NCBI RefSeq assembly: GCF_958295425.1
Contig: NC_081136.1
Span: 21,706,890-21,770,889, forward strand
Reading direction: 5' to 3'
From: Solea solea
Taxonomy: Eukaryota; Chordata; Actinopteri; Pleuronectiformes; Soleidae
Length of the DNA: 64,000 nt
Made by a program: the position numbers and the translations under genes. Positions 24,340 to 36,400 of this stretch are shown in pieces (within the stretch, counting starts at the first letter, position 1; every line of letters begins with the position of its first letter). The notes beneath the pieces are model-generated. The model was given only the letters and a program-made list of their open reading frames with translations. It searched no databases and was not told the DNA's origin.

Positions 24340-24640
24340 TGTTTTTCAGGGACGATGCACCTGGGCAATGGGAGACTTTGGTCTTCTCTGTCTAACACCG
24401 GGTGGCTTCTATATTAAGATAGAATACCTAAAATGGTCAAATGTGAGGTATTGGATGATGTCACAGAACCTTTAAAAGCATGGCCCTGCTCTTATGCGGG
24501 CAGAATTGTTCGGAGATTCGGCAGGAACACCCGAGCTGCTGCAGACGCTTGGTCTGATACCTGACTTGTAACCAAATAAAATCCCCTTTTGTTCGGTGCA
24601 AGTCCTGTGTCAGCGAGGTTTCTTTCTACACCATCAACTC
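24340..24640 (+). mobile_element. LTR-like fragment (possible solo LTR)
   Basis: A TTTAAAAG box (about 24470) is followed about 90 bases later by AATAAAATCCCC (24575-24586) and a GT-rich downstream stretch ending GCGAGGTTTCTTTCTAC, the spacing of promoter, R region and polyA site in a retroviral-type LTR. No gag, pol or env is seen, and I could not fix the LTR ends or target duplication. Confidence 0.3.
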
Positions 24641-24649
24641 ATCACCTAT

Positions 24650-25520
24650 CGTTCGTAAGAGGAAGGAGGCCTGACTAAAACACAAGCATTTTCCTTGACT
24701 CCAGTGATTAAGGTTCAGCAAAAGCACTAACAGTTTTGAGGAACCCATCATCGACCCTCTCTCTCAACCAAGACCAGCCATTATAAAGCAGTTTTTAGTC
24801 GTTAATGTTATGTCAAAAGGTACTGCATTCAAACATTTCTTGGCTTCATCCCCAACCAGACAGACATTTTTATGGAAAGCCAGTAGAAGTTTGAAGTCTG
24901 CGTGGAACATATGCCTCACATCCACATCCACTGTACAGTTAAGTTACACAACAAAAAGGGTAACTGTGTTCACACCATTCTGTACACTAGCTGAAATTTA
25001 GAATATCTATATTTTATACATATATATATATGTTCATATTGTAAATAGTTAAACAGTTATAAGTCTGTATGGACGGGACACCACTGATCTAAACACAGAT
25101 TATAGGAACCATTTCCTCATTTCAGTTTTTTTGTTTGAATATAAACTGCTGGACTTTCTGCTCTATGGGAACATGTAAACTGTTAAGTTGAATCAAATTG
25201 TTTTTTTCCCTTGTGTTTCTTCATCATTTATAATTAACAATGAACAGTGGACTTATCTTACAGAAATTTAGTAAGTGTTCTGAATCATTAAACCAAAGCT
25301 ATCATGAACAACTGATGAAATGAAAGCTAATGATAATAATAATAATAATAATGATTATCATAATAATAATAATGTTGAAAATGTTAGTAGCACTTGAAGT
25401 GATTTTTAATCTTTAATCTTTAGCTGCAGAAATCTTAATGCACTTTGACAGCATTTCAGTGACTGCGTTCATATTTACATGTTGAAATGTAGTCATGAAA
25501 TAGCTTTGAGCAAGATGTTT
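24650..25520. other. AT-rich intergenic, no gene seen
   Basis: It holds a short (TA)n at about 25020-25030 and (ATA)n around 25333-25372. Nothing else is supported. Confidence 0.4.
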
Positions 25521-26634
25521 TAAAGGGGACATATTATACCCTATTTACCCCAGTTAAAATAGTTCCCTGGTGTCCTAATGAACATGTCTGTGACATGCTT
25601 TGGTCAAAATACCATAAGGATGAAGCATCATAGCAGTTCAATAACCCTGCCAAAACCACCCCTTTCAGAACGCTCGGTTTTGTGCCTGGTCCCTTTACAT
25701 GCAAATGAGACACAGGCAAACACACACCCACTTCTTCCAGGGGGTTTCTGATTTGTCCTTTTTACTGCACTCACTCAGCTCCTGTTCCCTCGGCTCCATT
25801 CCTCTCCTCCTCCCTCCACTAGTTCTCTGACAATATCAACATGGCAGCGTGTGCGGAAAACAGCAAGAGTGCCGTCACAGGAAGAGACGTCCGATACAAG
25901 GATCAAGCCGAACACTGCCGAACTGTAAATCAGTTAAAAAGACTTAGGGACAGCACCGCTGATCGCCAGCGGCGAGCTGCATAAACTGCCGCTGTATGTG
26001 ACTGTATCAGACTGAGTCTGTGCTCCGGTCATGGAGGACGTACTGAACATATATTTTTAATTAGGACGTGTCAGAATGGTGAGTTATGAGCTCTATTTGA
26101 CCTTTTCTTAAAAATGTGTGTGTTTGTATGTCGGTGAAATACGGTCGCTGACTAAATACGGCGACCGCTGGCCGCAGTCTGATGCAAAGTGGTGCGAACA
26201 CACGTTTGCTGACATTATCCGGCACATTAGCTTCATATATAAAATCCTCTGAGGCTGGACGTTTGTGTAAAACACTGTGCTCCACTGTGCAGCTACGAAC
26301 AGCACACTTGTCCCTCCACGTTGACATAATACCGCTCTTCCTCCCTCGCCTGCACTCTCGCATTTTATAGGGACAAGGTGGAGCTAAGGTGGAGCTCTCG
26401 AAGTAAACTTACTGGTGGGGCGGTAACATTCGCGGTGAAATGCGCATTCTGTCGTCACAATGCGCAGGGAATTCAACATCGCATGTTTTATCGTCTATAC
26501 TTACACTAAGGGGGACCACGAAAAAAGGACTGAGTATTCTTTTTCCACACTTGGCGACTGGTAGGGCCTCCAGAGTCCCAAATATAAGTATTAAAATGAT
26601 TAAAAAGTTGATTTTGCATAATATGTCCCATTTA
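25521..26634. mobile_element. 1.1-kb inverted-repeat (MITE-type) element
   Basis: The left end is TAAAGGGGACATATTATACC and the right end, inverted, is TAAATGGGACATATTATGCA (17 of 20 positions match). The interior is non-coding. It includes at about 25870-26000 a block shared with the Harbinger-like repeat (GTCACAGGAAGAGACGTCC, AGGGACAGCACCGCTGATCG), showing nesting or mosaic origin. The superfamily is not certain because no clean target duplication was found. Confidence 0.65.
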
Positions 26635-27934
26635 ATGTAAAATAGAATAAAAAAAGTGAGTCAGTTTGAACATTGACACTTCAGTTGGACTTAAATATCC
26701 ATAAATAAACTATGTTTTATCGGTTTGATCCATATTCTCATCTTCAGTTTCTGTCTCTGAATAAATATCAAATCAAATGTAACATATGGTAGGATTGCAG
26801 CATTTCAACATCCATTAATGAAATTAAAGTCTGTTAAATGATGAATGAGTGGATCACACTGTATAAAATGTAATAGTGTTCATTTATTGACTCGTCTTTT
26901 CACTCCTGTTTTTGTCCATAAATGTCCTGGTCATTGACATGTGTTAATATTTCTGCTCAACTGGATTAAAATGGAGGCTGTGCTCTTTGTTTACCCGTTG
27001 CCATGGTGAATCAGAGCTCCATTGATGATGGCTTTTTTCATTCCCAACGCACACGCTTAACTCAGAGTGAACATACTCAGAGTTGATTGAACTCATGCTG
27101 ATCAGCTGTTCTGGAACCGAAAACTCAGAGTTTGACAGCTCAGAGTTAAGGTTTTAACTCAGAGTTTGTTGAACCTGCTTTCTGAAACAGGCCCCTGATC
27201 AGCATTAGTTCAATTGTTTGTACATTTTACTGTGCAAAACAATAACATTATAAGTATACATATAAAATACAAGAAGAGCTAAGAAATATACAGTATAGCA
27301 TGTTTATACTGTATTATATGTTTATACTGTGTTCAAATACACAATAGGTTAAAGTGCATATTAAATGTACAAATACACAGTAATCGACTCTGCAACAGTA
27401 ATTGCCAAAGTAACTTATATGGCATCATAACCTTTATTTCATGTCAAATAAAAGTAATTGTTACAACAAAAAAAGAATGAACTTTGTACAAATGCTAAGA
27501 AATATTTACAAAGAATGTGTTTTTAAAATCTTTGTAAAAAATAATAAAGCGACTGAATTCATTTGTGACTGAATATTTGTTTTAAATGTAATATTTTATA
27601 GGACCACGTGGCTGATCTGATGAGGCTGGTGTTTGAGGTCTGAGGTCATGAAGGAGCCAGAATCTGAAGAGTTGCAGAGCTCCATCCCAGAGAGCCTGTC
27701 ATCACAGGAGGAAGTGGTCGCCTGCCGCGTGTCCTGCAGTCACAGAGTGGACGCAAGTCGATATATTAGGCAGTTGGGTCAGGAAAACACAGGATGTGAT
27801 GACAACTTGTACACTTCCACCCAAACACTCCCAGCAGCAGCAGCAGATAGAGCTGTGATGACACCTGAGAAGAGAATCAGACAGTATTGTAAAGGAGGAT
27901 AGCAGAGCAGCAAGGAGTCTCTCACAGTTCACGA
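26635..27934. other. AT-rich intergenic, no gene seen
   Basis: Three CTCAGAGTT-type units occur at about 27058-27170, an imperfect local repeat. The 89-codon frame at 27633 has no supporting context. Confidence 0.35.
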
Positions 27935-29290
27935 CTTCTTCTTGTTTAATGGTGGGTGGCAACTATCGTTAAAGGTGCATTACCGCCACCTACTATGTTG
28001 GAGTGTTCTCTTCCCATTAACTAATTAGATTCTCTTCATTAAACCAGTTTCTTGTAAAAATTCAAATAAGGCTTTACAGTTTTCTTCTTTGCTTAATAAA
28101 TCCTTAAGATTTATTGTCCTTTTCCCAAGTTTCTTCCTTAACCTTTCCCTGTTTGCTCCATACTTCTGACAGTGGCAGATGACATGTTCAGCTTTTTCCT
28201 CTCCTAAATTACAGTCACATAATCCTGACACATAAAGTGCACTGTACTGTTTAACCCTGTATGCCCTAATCCCAATGTTGTTATGACTTCTTCGTTTCCA
28301 TTCCTCCCACCTTTGACTTTATTTTGTGTAGATGGTGTCCTTTCGTTTGCGCATCCCACTGCTTTTGCCATTACTTTTAACAAGAGCTTTTACTTCTGCT
28401 TTACTGAACGTACCCTCTCTAATCCTGTCCTGCTTCAGTGACTGTTTGGCAAGACACTCTGCCATTTCGTTCCCCTCTTTGCCCCTATGAGCTGGAATCC
28501 ACAGAAATCTGACTGCCCTTTCAATGTGTTGTAACCTGTGGGAAATAACTGGTTTTCTTCTTTGTTTCCTGTAATGTTCTGAGACAACAATTGACAGTCA
28601 AGCTGTGAATGAATGCTGGGGTGATTATATGATAGGGAAAGGTCACCAGAAAAGGTCAACATGAGGGTTGCACATGGTAGTATCTGGTAAAACATCAGAT
28701 AACATTTACTGGGGTCATAAACATTAGGTATGGGGAGAGACCATTTTAGACCGTCCTTGGTGACAGTGTCTCTCCACTGTGCAAAAATCCATGCATGCAG
28801 TAAAGGTATGATTTACTCAACACTGATGACTCAAGAATTTCTTTCACAAACCTAAATAGTGTTACATATATTTCACACATCTGGTCTACTTTGGGATGAC
28901 ATGGACAGCAATGAAACCATTAATGATAACAAATCTGAACATAGTTTGACCTTTCCCTACATATTCTGTTCTATCCACTGTAATCCCATTGCAAGAGCTA
29001 ACAACTCAACTGTATAAACCACAAGATGATCTGGTGTTCTCTGTTTAACACTAACATTTAACTTAGGGATGATAAAACAAACCCAGTACTTCCAGTCTTA
29101 GGCTCCTGCGACCCATCAGGGAAAACCGGTGTAGTTTTAAGTCTTTCTTCTACCAACTCTGCCCATTCCCTTTCCTTTAAGTTTCTGTATTTTTTATTGT
29201 TTCAGCACTTCACTAGTCTTTTTGTTTTGTCTCTACTGAAACTCTCATCAGTTTGTGTCAAAGTTGAAGGATTTCCTCACAATGCAGTGC
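27935..29290 (-). mobile_element. I/Nimb-type LINE fragment with RNase H remnant
   Basis: The - strand carries the 3' end of an RNase-H-bearing non-LTR element. VELLALAMGLQW (about 28970-29005) and GNEMAECLAKQS (about 28440-28475) resemble RNase H blocks. A C-terminal segment MSGLCDCNLGEEKAEHVICHC (28025-28231 frame) follows. The 3' terminus reads GGTGGCGGTAATGCACC when inverted (near 27973-27989), as in fish Nimb/I elements. Stops interrupt the frame and the 5' part is missing. Confidence 0.65.
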
Positions 29291-29660
29291 TTTAGTGCAA
29301 CCAGCAGGGGGCGTCAAAGCCACTTCCACTGTGAAGCTTCACCACATCGGCCTCACTAACAGCAGCAGTGCCGGTGGAGAAGCAGAATAATAAGTGTCAC
29401 ACATTGTGTGACAGAGTTTGAGAATTTAGGAGTTTTTTTGCTTACATTATTCAAAAACAGCTCTTTAATGATTTTTAAGTATCGGGGGTCGTCTTCTTTA
29501 AAAGGAACAGGATTTATGAACAGTAAGTTAATTGTTCATTTTAATTATTGGTATATATAGCTAACTGCATTTTCTTGATTGCCAGTATTGTTGTGCATGA
29601 TCATTTCCATAAGAAAAGAGTCTCATTAATTTTTATAAGTTCATATCGCTGTCTTCGTAA
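29291..29660. other. Intergenic, no gene seen
   Basis: Non-coding sequence between the LINE fragment and the tRNA gene. No supported feature. Confidence 0.4.
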
Positions 29661-29665
29661 AAATC

Positions 29666-29737
29666 AGGTTCCACCGAGATTTGAACTCGGATCGCTGGAT
29701 TCAGAGTCCAGAGTGCTAACCATTACACCATGGAACC
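29666..29737 (-). tRNA. tRNA-Gln (anticodon CTG)
   Basis: Read on the - strand the 72 bases form a full cloverleaf. The acceptor stem is GGTTCCA/TGGAACC, the A box is within TGGTGTAATGGTTAGCAC, the anticodon loop is ACTCTGAAT with CTG, the B box is GAGTTCAAATC, and the last base is T as discriminator. No CCA is encoded, as expected. A TTTTT terminator follows directly (29660-29664 on the complement). There is no intron. It appears functional and stands alone. Confidence 0.95.
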
Positions 29738-29877
29738 CCATGATTGCGTCACGTTGACTGTGTGGTTATATCCTTTATACAGAAGAGCTACTCGATAAAC
29801 AGGCAAACAAATGATTAAAAAATCTATGGAAAGAAAATTTCAACCATTCATATACTTTAGCTAGATGGAAGATGGGT

Positions 29878-29962
29878 GGGGTGGCTGTGTGGTTAAGACC
29901 GGTAACCCTGTCCTTGTAAATCGCGTTGGATAAAAGCGTCTGCTAAATGACGTAATGTAAGA
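29878..29962 (+). mobile_element. SINE fragment with L2-type tail
   Basis: The body GGTGGCTGTGTGGTTAAGAC is followed by the widely shared fish SINE/LINE tail GGATAAAAGCGTCTGCTAAA. Only the 3' part is present. Confidence 0.65.
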
Positions 29963-30480
29963 TCGATAAATACCTCACCTTACCTAAATAAAACAACAGG
30001 GATACAAACAGCTAAAAGTAATTACTCTCAAAACTTTTGAGCAGGGAGAAACAGGATCGTGAATCAAAAAACACATTCTGTTTATGCATTGAGAATTTGA
30101 ACAAATACAACTTTACCAACATAAATTAACATATTTTAAAGATTTATGACACATATTTTCATAATAACACATTATATATTTGAAAATAAAACAGCAAGTT
30201 ACATTTGTGTTACTGAAAATGTACATAAGGTTCATGGTGATCGTGGTCACGAGAGACAGGTGGGTGATGTGAGGCACTCGCACACCTGTCTTTAATTAGC
30301 AGTGTCACCAGCAGCCGAACGTCTTTGACTGTAAAACAAAACCCACAACGTGCTTTCTTTTACTGAATTTATAAAGATAATGTAAGCAAAACTGCAGTTT
30401 ATTCGATTTTAGAATGAATATTACAGTGGATTAATCCACGTTTGTAATTGTTTCAGGAACTCCTTAAAGTTTAACTTCAT
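29963..30480. other. Intergenic, upstream of the ZP-domain gene
   Basis: No distinct promoter box is recognised. If exons upstream of 30491 exist (a signal-peptide exon is expected), they should be here or among the repeats 5' of it, but none was clear. Confidence 0.35.
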
Positions 30481-30490
30481 CTTTTTCGTC

Positions 30491-33400
30491 ATGTTGCTTC
30501 GGGACGTAGCGTTTGGTGAGTAGAAGTTAGTGCATCCGCCATTTTAGTTAAGGTGACACAAATTATTCTCTCATAATCGGAAGCATTTGCGTGGATTTTC
30601 TTCCAGGAAGGCTCGGTGACATTTCCTTCTCTGTGTGTTGGATGAGTAACAACGAGGCCCTGGAAAGGTAAAAGCACGACAAACACATTTGTGAAAGAGA
30701 AACAGTCGACGTAGAATGGTTATGTGTTATATGGGAAACCACATTAAGAAAATACATTTTATCGAGGTAACCTATCTCCCGAAGAAATTTCGACATATAA
30801 CGCTCAAATAACGTCTCAAATCCTTTGCTGTGCGTTGTGTTGGTTCTTGAGATGTTTTATCAAATGACTCGTGTTGATGGAGCTACTTTTCTTCTCCTCT
30901 TGACAATCTAGCTGAGCAGAGGTTATAATTGACTCTTAAGTCTCTTTTAGTCATAATTGCTTATCTTAAAGTATTTTAACTGCTGTCACTGTGACATATT
31001 CGCATATGTGCCACTCACACCTGCTCAGCTCACTTGATGATGGATAAAGTGGTACTGGGTGGTATTTATGTCCATAAACACTGTGCCATTAAATTGACAT
31101 TTTTAATGTTTAATGTAATGTTGTTTGGAAAGGAGATGCACTAATGCTTTGATTGTCCTTCTTCTTTCAGACAAAATGGAGACATATGGCTGAATGACAC
31201 ATCACTCATCTCCATCACAAAAGAGGGTAAAGTCACCTCCCTGACGGTGCACCCAGATGTAGAAAACAAGCTAACACTGGAGTTTGGAGACTTGACCCAC
31301 ATGTGGACTTTCACCATTATGCTTAGTAAGCATGTTAGCTTTAGTACTATTTCAAATCGAGTATACCTAGTTATAAACCATTCAAATAATTGAGTTCATC
31401 TCACTTTTAAGGTAAAAGGTTCAATAAAATCCAGGGCGTGCCCAGACCGCGGAGTGATCCAACTAATGCCACGAAGGTACTACTGACCCAACATGCAACA
31501 CACACTTCAAATGACAATTTTATACAGATGCATGGTCTATGTTTTTTTAAAGTACATCCTAACTCAGTTGACTCACAACTAAGTTGTGAGTGTAAGTCTT
31601 GACGACAGATGGATCTGTGCTGTGTATGTCAATCATGTATTGCTGTGTTTCCCAAACTTTCCACATGGGGGGCCCACATGTTTTCAGATGAAGGACACAG
31701 CATTCAAATTATGTCATGTTATTTAATTTAACAAAGATCAAACAGAGGCTGAATAATAACATCAACAACAATCCAAATACACCAAAAGTTATAGGCATCT
31801 TTAATGTTTATACGACTTTATACGTGCTTCTGTGCATTTTTACTCCTCTTCCCATTATTCTGTCCTCAGGTCTTTCTGGACTCGTTGAGTCCCTCTGAAG
31901 TGTTTGCATGTGAAAACAATACTGCATTCTTCCATCAGGATGAGGACTTCTTCCTTGCTACTGGTGAGATGATTAGGGATGTGCCTATACGATACGCCAT
32001 ATCTGTATTGGTCTGATACTGGTTTAAAATTTCTGGATCAGATATCAAGAAAAGTAAAATCCTATACAATCTGTATAACAATAAATATCACATAAATGCA
32101 TCACAAAGCACAGACTAAAAATAAAAAGCAGTAGCAACATTTTAACCAGTTTCAGTTTTGGAAGCAGATTAATTGTTACTCTGTTGGAACATAATGCTTG
32201 GTTACTTAATTACTTAAGTAGATTTAAAAAAGACTGTATCAGACTGATACGTTGGCAGCTCCCTCTCACTGTCCCACACTGTAAACAGTGTGGGATAGTT
32301 GCCGCCTTCCCCCCCTGAAGAGCTGGACGTTTTGCCAGAATCTCTCTGGAGACTTCCTCCATGGCATCACTAAACTCCCACCGAGTTTCTTGCCTCAGCA
32401 ACTCGGATGCTGCCACATCCGCGTACCATTTGGCCTGCCAATAACTGTCAGCTCCTTCCAGAGACCCACAGACTAGCCATGCCCGGTAGGCCTCCTCCTT
32501 CAGCCTGATGGCTCCCCTGACCTCTGGTGTCCACCACCGGGTCCGGGGGTTACCACCGTGACTGGCCTCGGCAACAGCGACAATAGCGGCGCAGAACATG
32601 GCCCATTCGGACACAATGTCCTCCACTGCCCTCGGTACGTGGTCAAAACTCTGTCAGAGGTGGGAGTTGAAGATCATCTTGACAGGTTCTTCAGCCATGC
32701 GTTCCCATCACACCCTCACTACACATTTGGGCCTACCAGGTCTGTGCAGCATTCTCACCCACCATCTGATCCAACTCACCACTAGGTGGTGATCAGTTGA
32801 CAGGTAAGCTCCTCTCTTCAACCGAGTCTAAAACATGCAGGCCGCAGGTCAGATGATACGACTACAAAGTCTATCATTGACCTCTCACCTATGCTGTCCT
32901 GGTGCCATGTGCACTGACGGACATCCTTATGTTCGTACATAGTGTTGGTTATTAACAAACTGACTCACACAAGGTGATTAAAACTCTGTTCAAATTAATG
33001 TTGTTTAAAACACATACACATTAATCTTAACTAAGAGGTTGCCATAATTCAGCAAATTTGTTTGGGACCCAAAATACCTTTCCTGAGTCCTGACCCATAC
33101 TTTGGAAAGCACTGGAAGATAACTTTATTCAATCATAATTTAACACAGCTTTTATATACTTTGTATGTAAGGTTTATGTATAACACAAACATACATTGTT
33201 TTACTTCAGTGTATAAAATAATTGGTTGGTGTTTATTTTCTGTCCATAAAAAAAGTCTAAAACCAACAATTTCTTTAACTTTAAATCAAGAGCAAAATCA
33301 CTTTTTAATCATCCTACATTTATCATGTTGACTATTGATATCAGCTGATTTGAAAATGTTTCATGTTGGTCTAATAGTCCAGCCCTGTCCTGCATCAGAA

Positions 33401-36400
33401 CAGGTAAGAAGTTCAGCAGGACATGGTGGTGTTTTTCACTACAGATGACTGTGAACCCTCCACACATTTTAGCACTGAGACATTTCAGATGTTGACCAGA
33501 CTGACGCTTAACTGCTGTAACTGGTTCCCAGAGCTTGAATCCCCAATGGGTTTTGGTTAATGTGGACCTTTTTATCACTGTCATCAACCCAGATTGTGAA
33601 GATATCTCAGTGTAGACTGGCATCACTGGCATTCATTTGACTTACTTAAGCCATTGTCCTTGTCAAACAAGCATGTATTCATAAATGTCTTTGTCCTCCT
33701 CTTCCTTTTAGGCCATACCATGCGTTTCCCTGTGAAGCTTGAGTCCAGGAGCACCTCTATGTTGCTGTTCTCCTGGATGGGGAACAGTCAGGCTGTCAAC
33801 AACAGCCACACTGTCACCATGTACCGCACTGATTCAAACTCTCATATCCCATTTGGTGTGGACTCGACCACCAGCAACCAGTACGACTTCATTTCCCTGG
33901 ACTCCTGCAGCCTCTATTTGGCCTGTGTGGAGATTGCAGACACTCACTCCTTCACGTGCCTCTCTGCTGTTACTGGTATGGTGCAAATAAAAGATACTAA
34001 AGGGGTAGTTCAAAGATATGATAAAGCCTGTTTGCATGCATGGTGTTCTCATGCAGACCCTAAACATGATTTTAAATATTTATCTGGTATTTTGATCACC
34101 TCCAACTGACTGTAGTGAAGGTAAAGTGAATTTATTTTGAGATAAAATCATCTTTTTTGTAATTTGAATGCAAATGTATGACTTTATTGAACCCAATTCT
34201 ATACAGTTAACAAACTGTATAGAATAAAAGAGATGAAATGCAAGGTAGACAAATAAAAAAAATATATAAGAGTGAAACATACTGCACAGAATACAATAAA
34301 TAATGAATACAATATTTGAAAAGTTTGAATATCTATCTAAAATCTAAGAAACATACTCACAGCTATACTGAATATACAGAAGTAAAAATGTAAAAGGTGC
34401 ATGAATTGTCCATTCCTCACAAATGTATACAGTACTTGGTGCAAGAGAGCAAGTTCTGCAAAGTCATGAAGGTGCATACGTGCAAGCATATGTACAATGT
34501 AAAATGTTTTTGTCAGAAATAATGCCTAATGGCGTCTGTTAACAGTTAATTATTTTCCTTCCAGAACCAGACATTCCCAAAGACTTTGAGGTGACGTCAT
34601 GGAACAGCAGCAGCATATCCCTGTCCTGGGACTGTCCTGACAACCTCAGGTACTCCCTCTTCCTCCTGACCATCTACTACCTCAATGGCTCAGACCACAT
34701 CACAGAGGAGGTACTCCTCCGGTTCAAAGAGGACACCTTAGTGTACACCTTGTTGGACCTGGAGCCGTGCGCCAGGGTCAGGTTTGGCCTACAGACTGTC
34801 TGTCAGTCAGGGATGGAGTTGAGCTACAGCGAGATGGTGCCGAATAATGGAAACTCTGGTGAGTCCCACACATGTTGATGGATTGACTTACTGAGGCATA
34901 TATATCTATGCACTTGACATGCTTATTAATATTTATATATTATTAATATGCAAAAAGCTGTATTTATACTGAAACTTGGAATGCATTGAAGACCAAATAT
35001 ATGTGGTTTATGTTGAATGTGAATATTATAGTATGGTTTGTAGTTTGTAACCACAGCTACAGTTACTGGACAATAGCACAATCATAGTGTGAGTTTGGGC
35101 GTTTGTCCTACTTTAAAGTGATAGTTCAGGCATTTTGAAATTTGATTGTATTGAGGTACTCCCACCTAATCACAGCACCAGCTGTTGTTCAGTGGTATTG
35201 TAGGTTGTCTTGCAACTGGAATTTATTTTAGTAAATAATTAAAATATAACAAGAGGCACAAAGGTTTTGGCAACATAACACATTTTTGGTCCATTAGCCA
35301 ATGACAACAATGTTGGGTAATCTAACAGAAACCTGGGTTGATGTTGTCATTTGACTCAGAGTCTCATGCTTCAGAGTCAGACAGTGTGAGATTTCTACAT
35401 GTGATTGTAAAGAGTCATTTTCTCTGCTCTTCAGTCCACTCCAGCATCTGGGGCTTGTGTCAGACGCCGTTCAGCCCTGACAACTACGCACTGAGGTGGG
35501 AGGTGAGCAACGCCTCCTCCATATCCAAGTTCCGAGTGTACCATGAGGGGGTGCTGCAGGGCACCACGCTCCTCACCAACTACACTGTTGGGGGGCTGTC
35601 GGAATGTCGACAGTACCAGGCCAAGGTGGAGGCGCTGTGTGGAGACGACGTGCTCATGAATGCCAAGACGATCACAGCACTCACTGGTAATGACACAAAA
35701 CACGACATGGTCCCAGAACATGAAAGTGGAAAATTCCAAAAGTTACTGTTCAATTACATTTGTCACTTCTCAGTTAAAGGCGACATAGAATGCTTGTATC
35801 ACACATATATGTTAGTTATGGAGGTCTACTTACATATATTAACTTGTTTTCATGATTAAAAACCTCCTAATCGCTGCAAACGAGCCGATCAAAATATCTC
35901 CTCACTGACGCTCTCGTCAGCCGCGCTGTTTCAGACCAAACAGTTGCTGTGATTGGCCAGCCAACGAGAGCTTTCCTACTGTCCTGTGATTGGCCAGGTA
36001 CCTGGAAGTGACGTAATAGATAGGCCAGCTCTCAGATACACAGCTCCCCCTCTGGCACGGTGGATTCTCTGCATCTCAGCAGCTACAACGAGACTAGTTC
36101 TTCTTCTTCTGCGGTTGAATGTACGCAACCGGATGTGCCCGGACTAGTGCCCGCACCGGGAGGCGCTACGGTGGTGAGGATTTCTGATGACGACATCAAA
36201 TTAAGGAAGTGTCGATCCGCTTCACAGAGCCCAGGAAAACAATACAACACTATTTTCTCAGCAGTGGCTGAACTGTTTGTTCTGAAACTTTAGGGTTTCA
36301 TAAACGAGGTAATGACGCAGATACACACACAAACGCAGCGTTAATTGGAGCTTCCGGTCTATGTCACCTTCAAACAATTGTGGGACATCAAGCCTTTATT

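Noticed and set aside
27633..27902. 89-codon + strand open frame
   Set aside because: No recognisable family, no splice partner, low confidence as coding.
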